The notes under the pieces were generated by a model. It was not told where the DNA came from. It saw only the letters and a program-made list of their open reading frames with translations, and searched no databases. Below, piece by piece: positions 20,704 to 31,510 of a stretch of DNA of 64,000 nt (positions within the stretch are counted from its first letter, which is position 1; the number at the start of each line of letters is the position of its first letter). Made by a program: the position numbers and the translations under genes. Source of the stretch: Macrophomina tecta (taxonomy: Eukaryota > Ascomycota > Dothideomycetes > Botryosphaeriales > Botryosphaeriaceae); the NCBI GenBank assembly GCA_024180945.1, contig JAKSGN010000010.1, positions 1 to 64,000 of the forward strand. The letters are read 5' to 3'.

Positions 20704-23428
20704 CAGACATCCCAATAATAAATAAATACATAATATTGACATATTCTTATGTATTCATTGGCAGATCCTAATATTATTATCGATTGCTAAGCTTATCAAT
20801 AATTATTAATATAAAACTGAAGCGCCATGCATGTCGTCGTTGCCGCCAGCAATATCCATGACCTTACCATCTACTGCCACGTAGACTTTGCGGACCAAGT
20901 CATTCTTCACCCAGTTGCTCAGGCATTGAAGCTTCTCGATAGTATCAGGCGAGAGCCGCGCCCTGTCCCAAGAAATTGTCCGCCTTGCGCAAGAGAATAC
21001 CCGTTCCGGGTCGTCTGACATCGCCGGCACACTTAGTATGTCAATGGCCAATTGGTGTAAACGTGGATACTCAATCCTCTGTTCTTCTCGACACCACCAT
21101 TCAAGCGGTGTTTTGGTCGTCATAGGTCTTGGCGGAGAATTGACGAATTTTTCGAACTCATCCTCATCTCCGGGCTCATCCAAGACACTCATTGACTGCT
21201 TAATACGCTCGTACGGTGTTACTTCCCGTCGTTCGTCGTTCAGCCGAGCCGCGGACTCCGACAGGAGTGGCCGGTCCTTGTACTTCGCCCAAAGCTGCCG
21301 TGCACCAGCAATAGCGGTCTGTCTCCATTCCTCTGCCCAGTGGCGGTCAAGGTACCTCCGGCGCTTTTCTGGATGGAGCAATAATGCCGTGGCATATATT
21401 GGGTTTCTGTCACTCTCTTCATAATACTTCGAGAGAACCCACCAACCCATGTGAATGGAATGAACCATACGCGCGTTGCTGGCGTATTTGACCTTCTTTA
21501 ACATCAGTCCAGGTCTGGTAATCGATCGAGCCGTCCATGACTTACCTTGGCATTCTCAAACTGCATGGAAAGAATATCCATATTCTCTAGCACCTGATCT
21601 ATCGATGCCCACTCCATTTGCTGCTCCAAGGTCGCTTGGTAAAACGGCTGCAAGAACTCGTGAGTCATTTCGAGTACTTGCCAATCATCATGTGTGAGGA
21701 TGTCGTCTTCCAGCTCGTTGTGGTATTGGTTGAGGAATATTGACAATGGACCCTCTTGGCTGATAGCCGCATCAAGCAACTTGAACCATGAGTTCCAACG
21801 GGTAATATTGTCAATTCCAAGCGCCTTTTCTGTTATGTCATCCCATGCATCGTTGCGCACCGTGGAATTACGGATGAACACCGCAATGTTGTGGAGTTTA
21901 CCCATTGGGCCGATGCTCCGCCAGCCGGCGGTGTCATGGCGTTTCTTGCGCCTGTCGTGACTCTTGTGACAAGTATTCGACTGAATCTGGCTGTGTAACG
22001 CGTCCGCAACTGTTACATCATTTGCCTCGTGTTGTGCCTGCGCAATTGCGGCCTGTAGAGCGTCCTCACTAGTTGCAAAGAGAAAGGCTTGAAGGGACAA
22101 GTTAATGATGTGGCCGGCACACCGCGTTCGAGAGGACACTGGATCAAGTGTAAGGCCGTACTCTTGCGACAGCTCAACAGCAAGTTGGCGGAGACAGGTG
22201 TCATTCTTTGCGTCATTGTCCCCAGTGAAGTAGCCGATTCGGGGCGCTAAGTGGTACTGTCGGATAATCGTCATCAAGTGAGGTGCCATAGCCGTGCCGG
22301 CGTGAGAGCGGCGGAGGTTTGGTAGCCCTAGCAATGCTTTCCGAGGTTTGTAGGCCTCGTCAACCCATTGGGCGTGAACAGCGATATAGGCCTTCCGCTG
22401 AGGAGAAGACCATATGTCCATAGCAATGTGTACGAGGCTCCGGGCACGTTCTAGCCATTCCTTTACGGATTGTTGATGCGCATCGTAGGCCCTATCCAAG
22501 TCCGCCGCAACTGTGCTACCGGAATCAGTTAGGAACTCTTCAACGGCAGGGTTTATCGCGGCCAGAAGTGCCTGGTATTCCGGCCAGGTTACGAAGTTGA
22601 GCGGTAAATGTTTATGTGCGGATAGCAACATCTGTGCCTCTCGAAAGGCATCGACATTGATTACACTCCGTAGAGTGTTCATCTCATTCTCCCTGACTTG
22701 CTGCAGCCGCTTGCCGGTTGTTCTTGCGAAGGCATTTTCGATGGCTAGTTGGCGCCTGTTTTGAGATTTTGAATCCTCTCGAACAAGTATGTGATGAGCC
22801 TTCTCGAGATGATAGCGGGCGTTGCCAGATATGTGGGTTGACCAGGATGGATTGCGACAACGCGTGCAGTAGTGAAGTAATTTCCCGCTCATAGTACGTG
22901 GCTCGTCGCCTTGAGCTTCTCGAAAGTGATCCCATGTTGATGTGGCTCTCAGTTTCCGTCTCTTGACCGTATGCTGAGCTGACGATGCCTCGGGTTCTGA
23001 CAGTGTGCTGGCAACTTGTGAGGCACTGTCAGAGGGTACCACGGAGGAAGAACTTGACGGGGCATTGGATTGGGGCAGTGAGGATATGTTGACGTCCATT
23101 GTCGTGTGTAGAGATATGTCGCTGATGTATTACGAACTGCGTACTTGCAACGTGACGGGTATGGCGAGGCAGCAGTTTCGGTTGCTAGGAGTTACAAACA
23201 TTGGAGTTCACCTCCTATCTAGAGGCCTGATAAGCAGTAATATGCGTACAAGACTGCAATTTAATCTGAAACACTCTGGGGGAATTGGCGCTGGAAAATA
23301 GTGGGCCTATATTATTAATAGTTAACAATATATATTTATTGGCAGCGTCTATATTATTATCCTTATGGAAAAGCTTAACAATAAATATGCCCTTAATAAT
23401 AAATATATATTTATTACTGGGATGTCTG
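20704..23428 (-). mobile_element. hAT transposon copy 1, 2725 bp, complete
   Basis: Ends are CAGACATCCCAATAATAAAT and its inverse ACTGGGATGTCTG, flanked by the 8-bp duplication CTTATAAT at 20696-20703 and 23429-23436. The AT-rich subterminal regions hold short repeats around AATAATATATTTATT. It contains one transposase gene. Its length equals that of the second copy at 46253-48977, which lies in the opposite orientation, and the two differ at only a handful of residues. Confidence 0.95.
20806..23099 (-). CDS. hAT transposase (copy 1), about 747 aa
   Basis: Exon 1 is 21546-23099 and exon 2 20806-21495; the 50-bp intron starts GTAAGT. Cys/His residues near 78, 81, 97 and 102 with WDHF form a BED zinc finger for DNA binding. 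The middle part includes the RNase H-like fold with the hAT-specific helical insertion (FTGDNDAKND, RCAGHIINLSLQAF). The C terminus holds the hATC dimerisation region (IEYPRLHQLAIDILSVPAMS, then DPERVFSCARR). No lesion is visible, so the element may still be able to move itself. It differs from copy 2 at few positions, for example IDIWSS versus MDVWSS and VLEMTHEF versus VLKMTHEF. Confidence 0.9.
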
Positions 23429-23526
23429 CTTATAATGAGATTATGTCTTTATTACGAAAAGTGAAATTTGCGTCTATACTAGTTTCGGTACGGAGCGGTT
23501 TCCGCAGTGTCTTTCTTACGTCACTC

Positions 23527-23634
23527 TGTAACGCGCGGGCCTCTGCCTCTAAGGATCCAAACACCAAGAGGGAGAAAACCTGACGGGGGGTTTTCCTTGA
23601 GTGGGTACAAGAAGAGGGTGAGAACAAGTCGAAC
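23527..23634 (+). repeat. Dispersed 110-bp repeat, copy 3
   Basis: Almost identical to 4673-4782: TGTAACG start, GGATCCAAACACCAA, TTCCTTGAGTGGGTACAAGA. Sequence from 23635 to 23980 has no gene. It may be the 5' part of one longer element ending near 24135. Confidence 0.65.
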
Positions 23635-23979
23635 TACCTTTCGTAAGCCGGACGACAAGGGGCGGAGAAGCTGGACGACGGACCTGAGGAAGTTGCTGAG
23701 CCAGCGCAGCACAGCCATAGCAGCAGCAAAGTTCATGGTGGCAACCAGGCTCCTTGGGCAATTTGGAGCGACATCACACTCACGACATGAAGCTTGACAC
23801 TGGAGGAAGACGGGATAGTTTACGGAGATTGTTGGCGTTGCGGGAAGACTGTAGCGCCAAGAGACATGTACATAGAGGCATGCAAAGTAGGTAGAGAGCA
23901 GGCCGGACTCCGCCGCCTCGATTAGGCTCAAGCGGGCCTAGCGGGCGCAGTGGAGCCGGCCGCATGCCGCATAGCTGCC

Positions 23980-24135
23980 TTCGGCGGCTGGGACGGTCTA
24001 TGAATTCATCATCATCATCATCATCATCATTAACTAGCCCTCATGTCGTTATCTATAGGGTGCTTGTTCGAGGATATGTCTTCTAGTCTCTAAACAGAAT
24101 TCTACCACCACTACTAAGCGTACTGGAAAACTTTG
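23980..24135 (+). repeat. Repeat with LINE-like 3' end and (CAT)n tract
   Basis: CCTTCGGCGGCTGGGACGGT is followed by an ATC/CAT run at about 24005-24030, like the 3' ends of the LINEs at 31.5 kb and 57.4 kb, but similarity to 19766-19925 continues past the tract, so this is not a simple LINE end. Confidence 0.5.
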
Positions 24136-24267
24136 CAAAGTTGATGGAATAAATGCAGTCTGTCTGTCGCACCATCTCTGCTTAGTCAGCTCAATGTATA
24201 TAATCTACCCCGCTCGATAGTTCAATCATCAGAGCTTCTCCCCATTTTTTCCATCAAAAGTAATCTC

Positions 24268-26607
24268 CTAACGAGGCTTTCGAAAAATGTCATAGGCATG
24301 CTTGACCGCAGCATGATTCATGAAATGCTCTTGATTGGTGAGTAAGATCCCTTCACTGTGACACTCGGGATGAGGACATGGAATGGGTTCGTCCGGCCTA
24401 AAGCTTTTGAGATGGCCCTCGACATGATCCCTTGCCTTGTAGACGGTAGAGTAACGGTATAGCCGGACTTCAGGTGGTTGATGCTGATTTCCGAAGCAAA
24501 ATAAGCATTGCGTTCTCTCACACGTTGTTGGAAACGGGGGAGGAGCCTGTGCATTAAGAATGCCCCAGGAGTCGTCTCTTCTAGTCTTCCGTGGAGCCTC
24601 TCGCCGTCTGCATAAGACAACAAGCGTTGTGATCGTCCGCATCCGATGCTCCAGCTGGGCCAGCTTAGTTTGATCTGTGATCTTTTCGCAGAGGAGCTCT
24701 GCAGCAAGACGTCGCTCTTCTAATGCGTACTCGACTTGCTTCGGTTCCCATGCACAATCTTCTAGATCGAGAAGCGATGCATCAAGCTGCTTGTTGATTT
24801 CTTCCGTGTCGATTCTGTCAAAGAATAGCTGTCTCGCGTCTCTTTGAGCGGACTTGCGGAGTTTTGATTTTATGCACCTTAGGGCATCTTCAGCGCGCTT
24901 GTACATCCGGTACATCTTAGTTCCGTCCGCCTCCGCATTCCTTAAAGTGCCAGACTCTTGCCGTACTTCTTTCGAGAGATGATCGCGTAGCTGTCGTAGC
25001 CGTACGACTTCAGGGCTGGTTTTGAGAGCATCAAGATCGCTGGAAGAGAGTTCAGTTGGGGCGCGGGGATCGACATAACGGCTCATATGCGTAGCCGCCT
25101 TGAAGAGTGCAGTAGACGACGGTCTCCCTAAAAATGCGGCTTGCACGTCGCACTGGACTCGTTGGTTAATGTATGCTTGGTATATTCCGGCATCTCTATG
25201 GCCCATGACCTGTTGAAGCTGGGCTTGGGTTGCGACGGCTAAGATAGGTTAGCATAAACTGCTCATAGTATACTTTCAAGGCACTACCTACAATCAACAG
25301 CCTCGCCGGCTCCTCTTCGTACTACATATGCTCCTAAGATTTGCATAAATCCCGCCGCGAGCCCCAGACGCTGAAGATAGTAGAGGTAAGTGTGGTAGCG
25401 AAGGGCTTTGATATGGGATGTTATAATGCCGGTGGGTGACGCTTCAGCTTGGCGAAAGATTGGGACCTTTAGTTTCTCAGGCTTCCATTTCAGCTCCAGA
25501 CTGTTTCGTGGTGCTCGAACGCGAGTGCGAAAGATATCTTCTACAGATTGGAACTTGGGCTCGAAGGCGTTGTCCAGTACCGCAATCGCGAGCATAAGCA
25601 CAACTGGATCAAAGATGAGGTCATTGACTTCGGTGAGGATGTATGTCTTTCTGTGGACCTCTCAGCGTCTGATACCGGAAATGAGATGAGGATAATTTGG
25701 CTTACGGCTTCGGCTTCTTCTTCCAGCCTTTCGTGTATTTAAGCGTAACCTCCATGACGAGAATGTCCCGGCCGGCCTGCGGGTTGGGAAGGAGCAAGAG
25801 GGTGACGTCCTCATAGCAAAGGGTCTTCACTTCCTCAGCAGTGTAGTCCATCCTTTCATCTTCCTCAGAATCGTTCTCCCATCCAATGTAGTGCTCCCTT
25901 TGCTTCTTTCTGTCTGTCGCGCTGTAGACCAAAGCTCCTGGCCTCGTGGCTGTGTATGCGGAGAGGAGTAGTAGGAATGCAAGCTGCAAACGCTGCCGTT
26001 CGTCCGGGAAAACCGAGGAATCTACGACCCAATGGTGATGCAGGATAAGGAAGATGTCGTCTACATTCATGACCGGCTTTTCTCGCGTGTTCGTGTCGAG
26101 CGTATACTTGCGCGTCAAGTAACCGTCGATATACTAAATCAATTTAGAAAAACCAGCCTTATTAAAGAATGTTTTAAGCGTACGTCATTGACCTCTTCCA
26201 TGACCTTGGCATGTAGACTCTGGCCAACAGATTTTCTGTACAGCATTCGCCAAAGCCTCCAATACTCATGCAGGCTACTTCTCTTCCGGACTCGAGGATA
26301 GGTATCTAGGACCCATTTCAAGAAAGTCATGATATCCTCCTTTGTAGAATGTACTAGAAGATCTAGCCGGTCTTCCTCTATGAGCTCGCAGTATCTACTC
26401 CCAGTTTTAGTCTTACGTGCACTGTGGTTGCTCTGAAAGGAAATATTACCTGGTCCATTTCATCATAACACCATATATGTTCTCCTTCGTTGAGTCGGCA
26501 TGCTCTTTTTTCACCGTTCCTTTCTCTACAAGCTGCTTCCGATGCCGTTTGTAGTGTTCGGCAGAGTGAGAGGCACCGTCTCTTCCGCGGCCAAGAACGC
26601 GTGTCAT
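24268..26607 (-). CDS. DUF3435 tyrosine recombinase (Starship captain-like), five exons, 708 aa
   Basis: Exons 26450-26607, 26184-26394, 25706-26133, 25292-25650 and 24268-25238 join without a stop; introns are 50-55 bp. The N-terminal region (KENIYGVMMKWTRYCELIEE) and the YR core match the fungal DUF3435/FluG family. Catalytic residues of a tyrosine recombinase are all visible: R187 in TATRPGAL, K258 in LKYTKGW, R377 in VVRRGAGEAV, H399 in VMGHRDAG and Y408 nine residues later, the usual spacing. Two C2H2-like clusters near the C terminus (CLFCFGNQH..., CPHPECHSEG...H...H) are also typical. Captains cut and move whole Starships and sit at one end reading inward; here that predicts cargo to the left. 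The intact frame contrasts with the decayed elements around it. A solitary relic recombinase is the alternative. Confidence 0.9.
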
Positions 26608-27086
26608 TTTTTTTTTTTTTTTTTTGGCGAGGTCCAAACGCAGACGGCAAACGAAATAGGAACGTGGAGAAAGATAGCAAGCGTGTAGGGGAAATTAAAT
26701 GGTGCGAGCAGCGAGTTCTTAATGCGCTAAGACCCTGAGAGTTTTGTGAGCTGTGTACTCAACGAGGCGCGGTTCCTGGCACGGAAGCTGTGCTATGCGC
26801 GGGGCACTGTTGGCTTAAATGATGGGCACAAGGTGTGGCACAGCAAGGCGCTCGTCGGTGCCAGCTCGAAGGAAGATGTCACCGTGCCGCCATTCCGAAA
26901 ATATCGCCCCGGGCGCCTAGCAAGGATGGTGTGGGGCGAGCTTTTGGGTGGGCGCCCTGAGCGCTTACCGGGGGTGCGGGCTGGGCGCGTAGGGGGCTCG
27001 AAGCTTGGCACTCAGGGAAAAAACGCCTCACAAAACGGCGTCACAAACCTCCAGAAATGGATGCAGTCTTCCCTGAAACCTGCGTT
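26608..27086. other. Upstream region of the recombinase gene
   Basis: A poly(T) run (poly(A) on the coding strand) lies at about 26607-26625, directly before the start codon. Nothing else is recognised; if this is a Starship edge, it should lie here or be hidden by the LINE at 27087. Confidence 0.4.
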
Positions 27087-29338
27087 GAGGTGTAAAAGGT
27101 GCCTTTGATCACGTTGCTCAAGAACAACTCCTTACTATCATGGCAAAAATAGGCCTTCCACTCAATCTTCTCGCGTGGATCAGATCTTTCCTAAATAAAC
27201 GACAACTACGGCTTGCGTTTAATGGAGAGGAGGAAGAGTTCAGCCCGATTGAGACAGGTATTCCGCAAGGGAGCCCTGTTTCACCAATACTCTTCCTTAT
27301 CTACCTCCGAGAGCTCTTCCCCTCTCATAAAGTTGTCTACCTCTCCTACATAGATGATATTGCAGTAATAGCTAGCTCCAGCAGCTTTAAACGCAACGTT
27401 AAAATACTACAAGAGGAGATAAGAGAGCTCTACAAACGTGGTAAAGAAAAGGGCGTTGCCTTTGACCTGGATAAAACAGAGCTACTTCACTTTAGTAGAT
27501 CTAAAGAAGCAACCTCCTCATCTCTTGTTCTACCGGATGGCCAGGTGAAGAAGCCCCAGAATCTTGTACGATGGCTAGGTATTTTCTTTGACCCGCTGCT
27601 TACTTTTAAAGAACACGTTTCTATAAGAATAAGTCAAGCAAGATCTACCTTCCAACGCCTCTCAAGGCTAGCTAATGTTGAACGGGGACTTTCTCCCTAT
27701 GCAATTAGACAACTCTATAACGCTTGTGTTGTAAGCGTAGCCGACTTTGGCTGCCAACTATACTGGAACAACCAGTGGGCAGTTAAAAGACAACACAACC
27801 TCCTCCAAAACCTTGCCCTACGGAAGATCCTAGGAGTGTTCAAGACTGCCCCTATTAAACCAATGGAAGTAGAGGCTGCAATACCTCCGCCAGAGCTACG
27901 ACTAAATGCTACCCTCCGGAAGTACGCATTAAGAATCAGCCAACTCGGAGAAAACCATCCAGTACGGAAAGAACTCGACAAGATCAATCTAGAATCTAGA
28001 GAGAACAGCCCAGCTACACGGCTAGAGAGAATTAAGGATACACTACGCTCGATCCCCAGGGATATAGAGAAAGTCGATCCATTTCTCTACCCACCATGGG
28101 CCGGGTACACTCCCTACAATACAGAGATCTCCACCTTAAGCAAAGCAGATGCTGCTACTGAGCACTCAAAAGCGTTGGCAGAGGCCCCGGACAATCTTAT
28201 AGCTCTCTACTCTGATGCCTCATCACTTCCTCAGGGAATGGGAATAGGTGTTGGAGTGGTACTGTTAGATTACAGCCAATCCAGAGACAAAATCCAAGTA
28301 AGAGCTACTAAGAATATTGGTCCCAACGCTCTCGTTTATAACGGTGAACTTGATGGCATAACCACTGCCCTTGAGCTAGCCAACAAACATGGGTACAAGT
28401 CAAAAGATATAAGAGTCTTTGCGGATAACCAGGCTGCACTCTTGAGGCTCAAACACCCTAACAACACGCCTGGCCAACGGTGGCAGCAACGGGCAATTCA
28501 CGCTGCCAGGCAGCTAAGAGACAGGGACAACAAAGTCACGGTTGAATGGGTTCCGGGGCACGTCAACGTGCACGGAAATGAGGAGGCCGACAGACTTGCT
28601 AAACAAGCAACGTTAATCCCCCCTACAACAGAAGACACTTCTGTTGCATTCTACGGAATGCAACTAAAAGAAGTTCTCTACAACGAGTGGAAAAGCCAGC
28701 TCTTATCAGTTCCCAGCTCAGCCTACAGTAAAGCATTTACCTGGAAGATAAAGAGGAAGCTGATCGCCCCTACTACAGTAAGGGAAACAGCTTCCTCCTT
28801 CTACCAGCTGAAGATTGGACACGGGTACTTCAAGTCCTATCTCTACCGTTTTAACCATGTAGAGGATGATAGATGCTACTGCTCTGGTACGGCAAAGCAA
28901 ACACCGAGACATCTCCTCTTAGACTGTTATTTATATAGAGCTGAAAGGCTCTCTATAAAAGACGCTCTGGAGAAACCTATTCTTAATCTTACGGACCTAT
29001 TCACTACAAATAAAGGCGCTCAAGCAACAGCTGAGTTTCTTAGAAAAACCAAGATATCTACGCGCCGGTGGATTCTTAACAACACGCCCGACGGGGTTTA
29101 AATACGTCCGACGCTTACACTCCTTTGTTTTCTATTACTATTCTCTTATACTATCTCCTTAGAGGCCTGCCTCTCGTTTGGCTTTTAAGTCTACTATTCC
29201 TTGTGCTCTCCTAGAATGCTTCTTTTACAAGGAGCCTCTAGAAAATGTATAACTAGAAACGGCTTCTAAAGCCCGTCTTTGATAGTCTCTGACTCAAGAA
29301 GGACGTTAAACTAAATAAATAAATAAATAAATAAATAG
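27087..29338 (+). mobile_element. 5'-truncated LINE with open RT-RNase H frame and (TAAA)n tail
   Basis: Coding begins inside reverse transcriptase motif A (KGAFDHVAQEQ, about 27100) and runs openly to 29101. The element ends in about seven TAAA repeats at 29312-29338, unlike the (TCA)n tails of the other LINEs here, so it belongs to a different family. No target duplication was found. Confidence 0.85.
27140..29101 (+). CDS. LINE ORF2 C-terminal part: reverse transcriptase, RNase H, zinc knuckle
   Basis: At least 653 codons with no stop; the frame is open further upstream to about 27096. In order: RT motif B (GIPQGSPVSPILFLIYLREL), the catalytic SYIDDIAV box, thumb region, RNase H with LYSDAS, ELDGI, FADNQAAL and the WVPGHVNVHGNEEADRLA motif, then a CCHC knuckle (CYCSGTAKQTPRHLLLDC). 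The endonuclease and first RT motifs are lost, so it cannot act alone. The D-E-D residues of RNase H are present. There is no sign of RIP, so the insertion is younger than, or escaped, the process that hit the copy at 30-31.5 kb. Confidence 0.9.
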   Translation: MAKIGLPLNLLAWIRSFLNKRQLRLAFNGEEEEFSPIETGIPQGSPVSPILFLIYLRELFPSHKVVYLSYIDDIAVIASSSSFKRNVKILQEEIRELYKRGKEKGVAFDLDKTELLHFSRSKEATSSSLVLPDGQVKKPQNLVRWLGIFFDPLLTFKEHVSIRISQARSTFQRLSRLANVERGLSPYAIRQLYNACVVSVADFGCQLYWNNQWAVKRQHNLLQNLALRKILGVFKTAPIKPMEVEAAIPPPELRLNATLRKYALRISQLGENHPVRKELDKINLESRENSPATRLERIKDTLRSIPRDIEKVDPFLYPPWAGYTPYNTEISTLSKADAATEHSKALAEAPDNLIALYSDASSLPQGMGIGVGVVLLDYSQSRDKIQVRATKNIGPNALVYNGELDGITTALELANKHGYKSKDIRVFADNQAALLRLKHPNNTPGQRWQQRAIHAARQLRDRDNKVTVEWVPGHVNVHGNEEADRLAKQATLIPPTTEDTSVAFYGMQLKEVLYNEWKSQLLSVPSSAYSKAFTWKIKRKLIAPTTVRETASSFYQLKIGHGYFKSYLYRFNHVEDDRCYCSGTAKQTPRHLLLDCYLYRAERLSIKDALEKPILNLTDLFTTNKGAQATAEFLRKTKISTRRWILNNTPDGV

Positions 29339-30098
29339 GCTTCTATCATTCACACAATGGTAGCGGCACCCCACGCCCTGCCAGCGCAATGTCAGGCGGA
29401 CTTTTGTGTCATTCCCGTACGCATAGCCCTTGTTTAGATTAAGATTCCCTAATTAATTTGAGTCTAGGTTGGCAGCAACTCGCCTTCGATTTCTTCGTTT
29501 ATCTCTAAAATTGAAGTGGTCCTCCAACAAAGCACTTTAGAGTACGAAGTGCATGATAGCGGGACTAGGATTAGTGAGTAGTCAACCAAAGATGTGAAGA
29601 GGAAAAAGCAATGCTTAGGAGCCGCTAATAAGTATAGAGGGTGACTGGACAGAAGTCATGAATATAATCGGCCAGGCTCATACCCTCATACATGACTCCG
29701 GAGTGCAGAGAGTGCATACTGACGTGAGGATTGAAACGAGGTACTAAATACTCCTTTTCAATAAGGCAAGAGTTGCTAATAATTTTCTCTAGGACGGATA
29801 AATTGAATTGATGCATTCCAAATCATTGGTTCTATTATGTCTTCGTCTGCTGGATGTGACTCGTTTGGTGGAGGCTTCTTAGCGCGAAAGGGCTTGCAGG
29901 GGTGAGAACACCAAACGCAACTGAGGCTATTCGCAGCTATACAAACTCGATTATTCAACCAATTCTTGGTGTTTTGAATCCGTTCAAGTTGTAGAATAAT
30001 GATGAGGCTATTCGCATCTAACTAAGGTGTCATACACCTTCGGCGCGTCCTCCGGCACGTCCTTGCACACGTGATTTCGCCTTATCGTAGTTTATCTA
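29339..30098. other. No gene recognised
   Basis: AT-rich spacer between two LINEs. Confidence 0.4.
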
Positions 30099-31510
30099 TT
30101 GGCTCAAAAGCTCAACACCACCCTAGAAGCCGCCAAACTCCGCGCCAGCTCTCCGCCAGAGTCAGAGGTCGCCATCTTCACGAATGGCTCGCAAAGGTAC
30201 GGCAAGTTTAGCATCGGCATCTCATGCGTAGACAGCAGGGGCACAACCGCCATCGCCCACTTAGCCCTTGTCGGCAAGTCCGGCTCAGTAGATACCTTGT
30301 TTGCAGAGCTAGAAGCAATCCACTAAGCAGTAGAACTAGTGCACGGCACGTGGTCGGTCGCGGCGGTGGCAGTACTTCCCGAAGCGGCTAAGGTAAAGCA
30401 CGTTATCTATAGCGATAGTAAGACCGCCCTCCGTCTCCTCATCAGACCGCGACAAATGCCGCGCCAAGGAGTTATCCGAAACATCCTTTAACTACTAGAC
30501 CAGATCGAGCACAACCGGGGACCACCGGTCGAGTTCAGATGGGTACCGGCGCACCAAGGGATTACAGGCAACGAGAGGATACATTACTTAGCACCGCAAG
30601 CCATAGAGGACGGTCTAGAATGCCCTCTAAGTACGTTACTCCGGCCCTTAGCACTGGTTTAATGTAAAGAGATCGTTTCGACACAGTAGAGGAAAACCTT
30701 CGAAGCTTTTAAGGTCGGCGAGTCGACCCGCAAGCTCGACCGCGCATTAGCACATTTCCACACTAAGAAGCTCTATAACCGGCTAAGCTATAAAGAAACA
30801 TCAGCAATCGCACAGTTGAGGACGTCGAAAGCGAGCCTAAACGAGCCGCTGTACAAAATCAAGCGAGCGGAATCGTCCGCGTGTGACTGCGGAGCAGAGA
30901 AGAAAACAGTAAAGCACTTCGTCTTGGAATGTCCGCGTTGGATGGATCTCCGGGCTAAACTATAGACCGACCTAGGAAGTAGATTTGGAGATCTCGCGTT
31001 TATGCTAAGCGGATGGTCGGGCACGAAAAAGCCCGACGGTAGGTATATAGACGGCCCACCGGAAAAGTAGCGGGTAGATATGCGCGCGGTCAAAGCAACA
31101 GCAGCCTTTGCTTTGGCTACCGGAAGACTAATTGCAACCAAAGACTGAGAGTTCAGTCCTCTAAGCAAATCAGCCCCTTCTCCAACCAGCCGTCACGCCG
31201 TTACAGGGACTGACAGCACTCGAGAAGTGGTCTCGAAGGGGATGGCACGAGGGGTTTATGAAGGATAGCTCTACTTTCACGTTTCCTTCCTTTCATTTCT
31301 TGCGTTTGATCCAACTTCCTCGAGTCATACTTTCATTTGCATCTGGGTTTTAGATCGTTGGATGGGAGAGAAGGGATAGTTTCTCTGTGTACATCGTGCT
31401 GAGCCTTGAATAAATCGGGATCCCAATGTAGATTAGCGTAGATTAGCGTTCCTTGTCCCTATGGCCTGCGGAGGCCGACGGGGCGTATGAAGAATCATCA
31501 TCATCATCAT
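30099..31510 (+). pseudogene. 5'-truncated LINE with RIP-like nonsense codons
   Basis: The frame from 30099 reads RNase H (IFTNGSQ where the family has IFTDGS, so the first catalytic Asp is lost), AELEAIH, HVIYSDSK, FRWVPAHQGITGNER, then the knuckle CDCGAEKKTVKHFVLEC and LSGWSGTKKPDGR. At least six in-frame stops are TAA or TAG at places where the sister copies have CAA, CAG or TGG, for example 30325, 30489, 30661, 30688 and 31069, and TGA replaces the final TGG codon at about 31148. The element ends with GGCCTGCGGAGGCCGACGGG and a (ATC)n tail at 31491-31510. CpA-to-TpA changes on both strands are the mark of RIP. Confidence 0.85.

Noticed and set aside
4673..24135. LTR retrotransposon spanning the repeats
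   Set aside because: No gag, protease, integrase or primer-binding site, and the order of the two repeat parts differs between the 19.8 kb and 23.5 kb copies.
1..27086. Declaring a Starship with boundaries
   Set aside because: Only the captain-like gene supports it; no direct repeats or inverted ends were found in the window.
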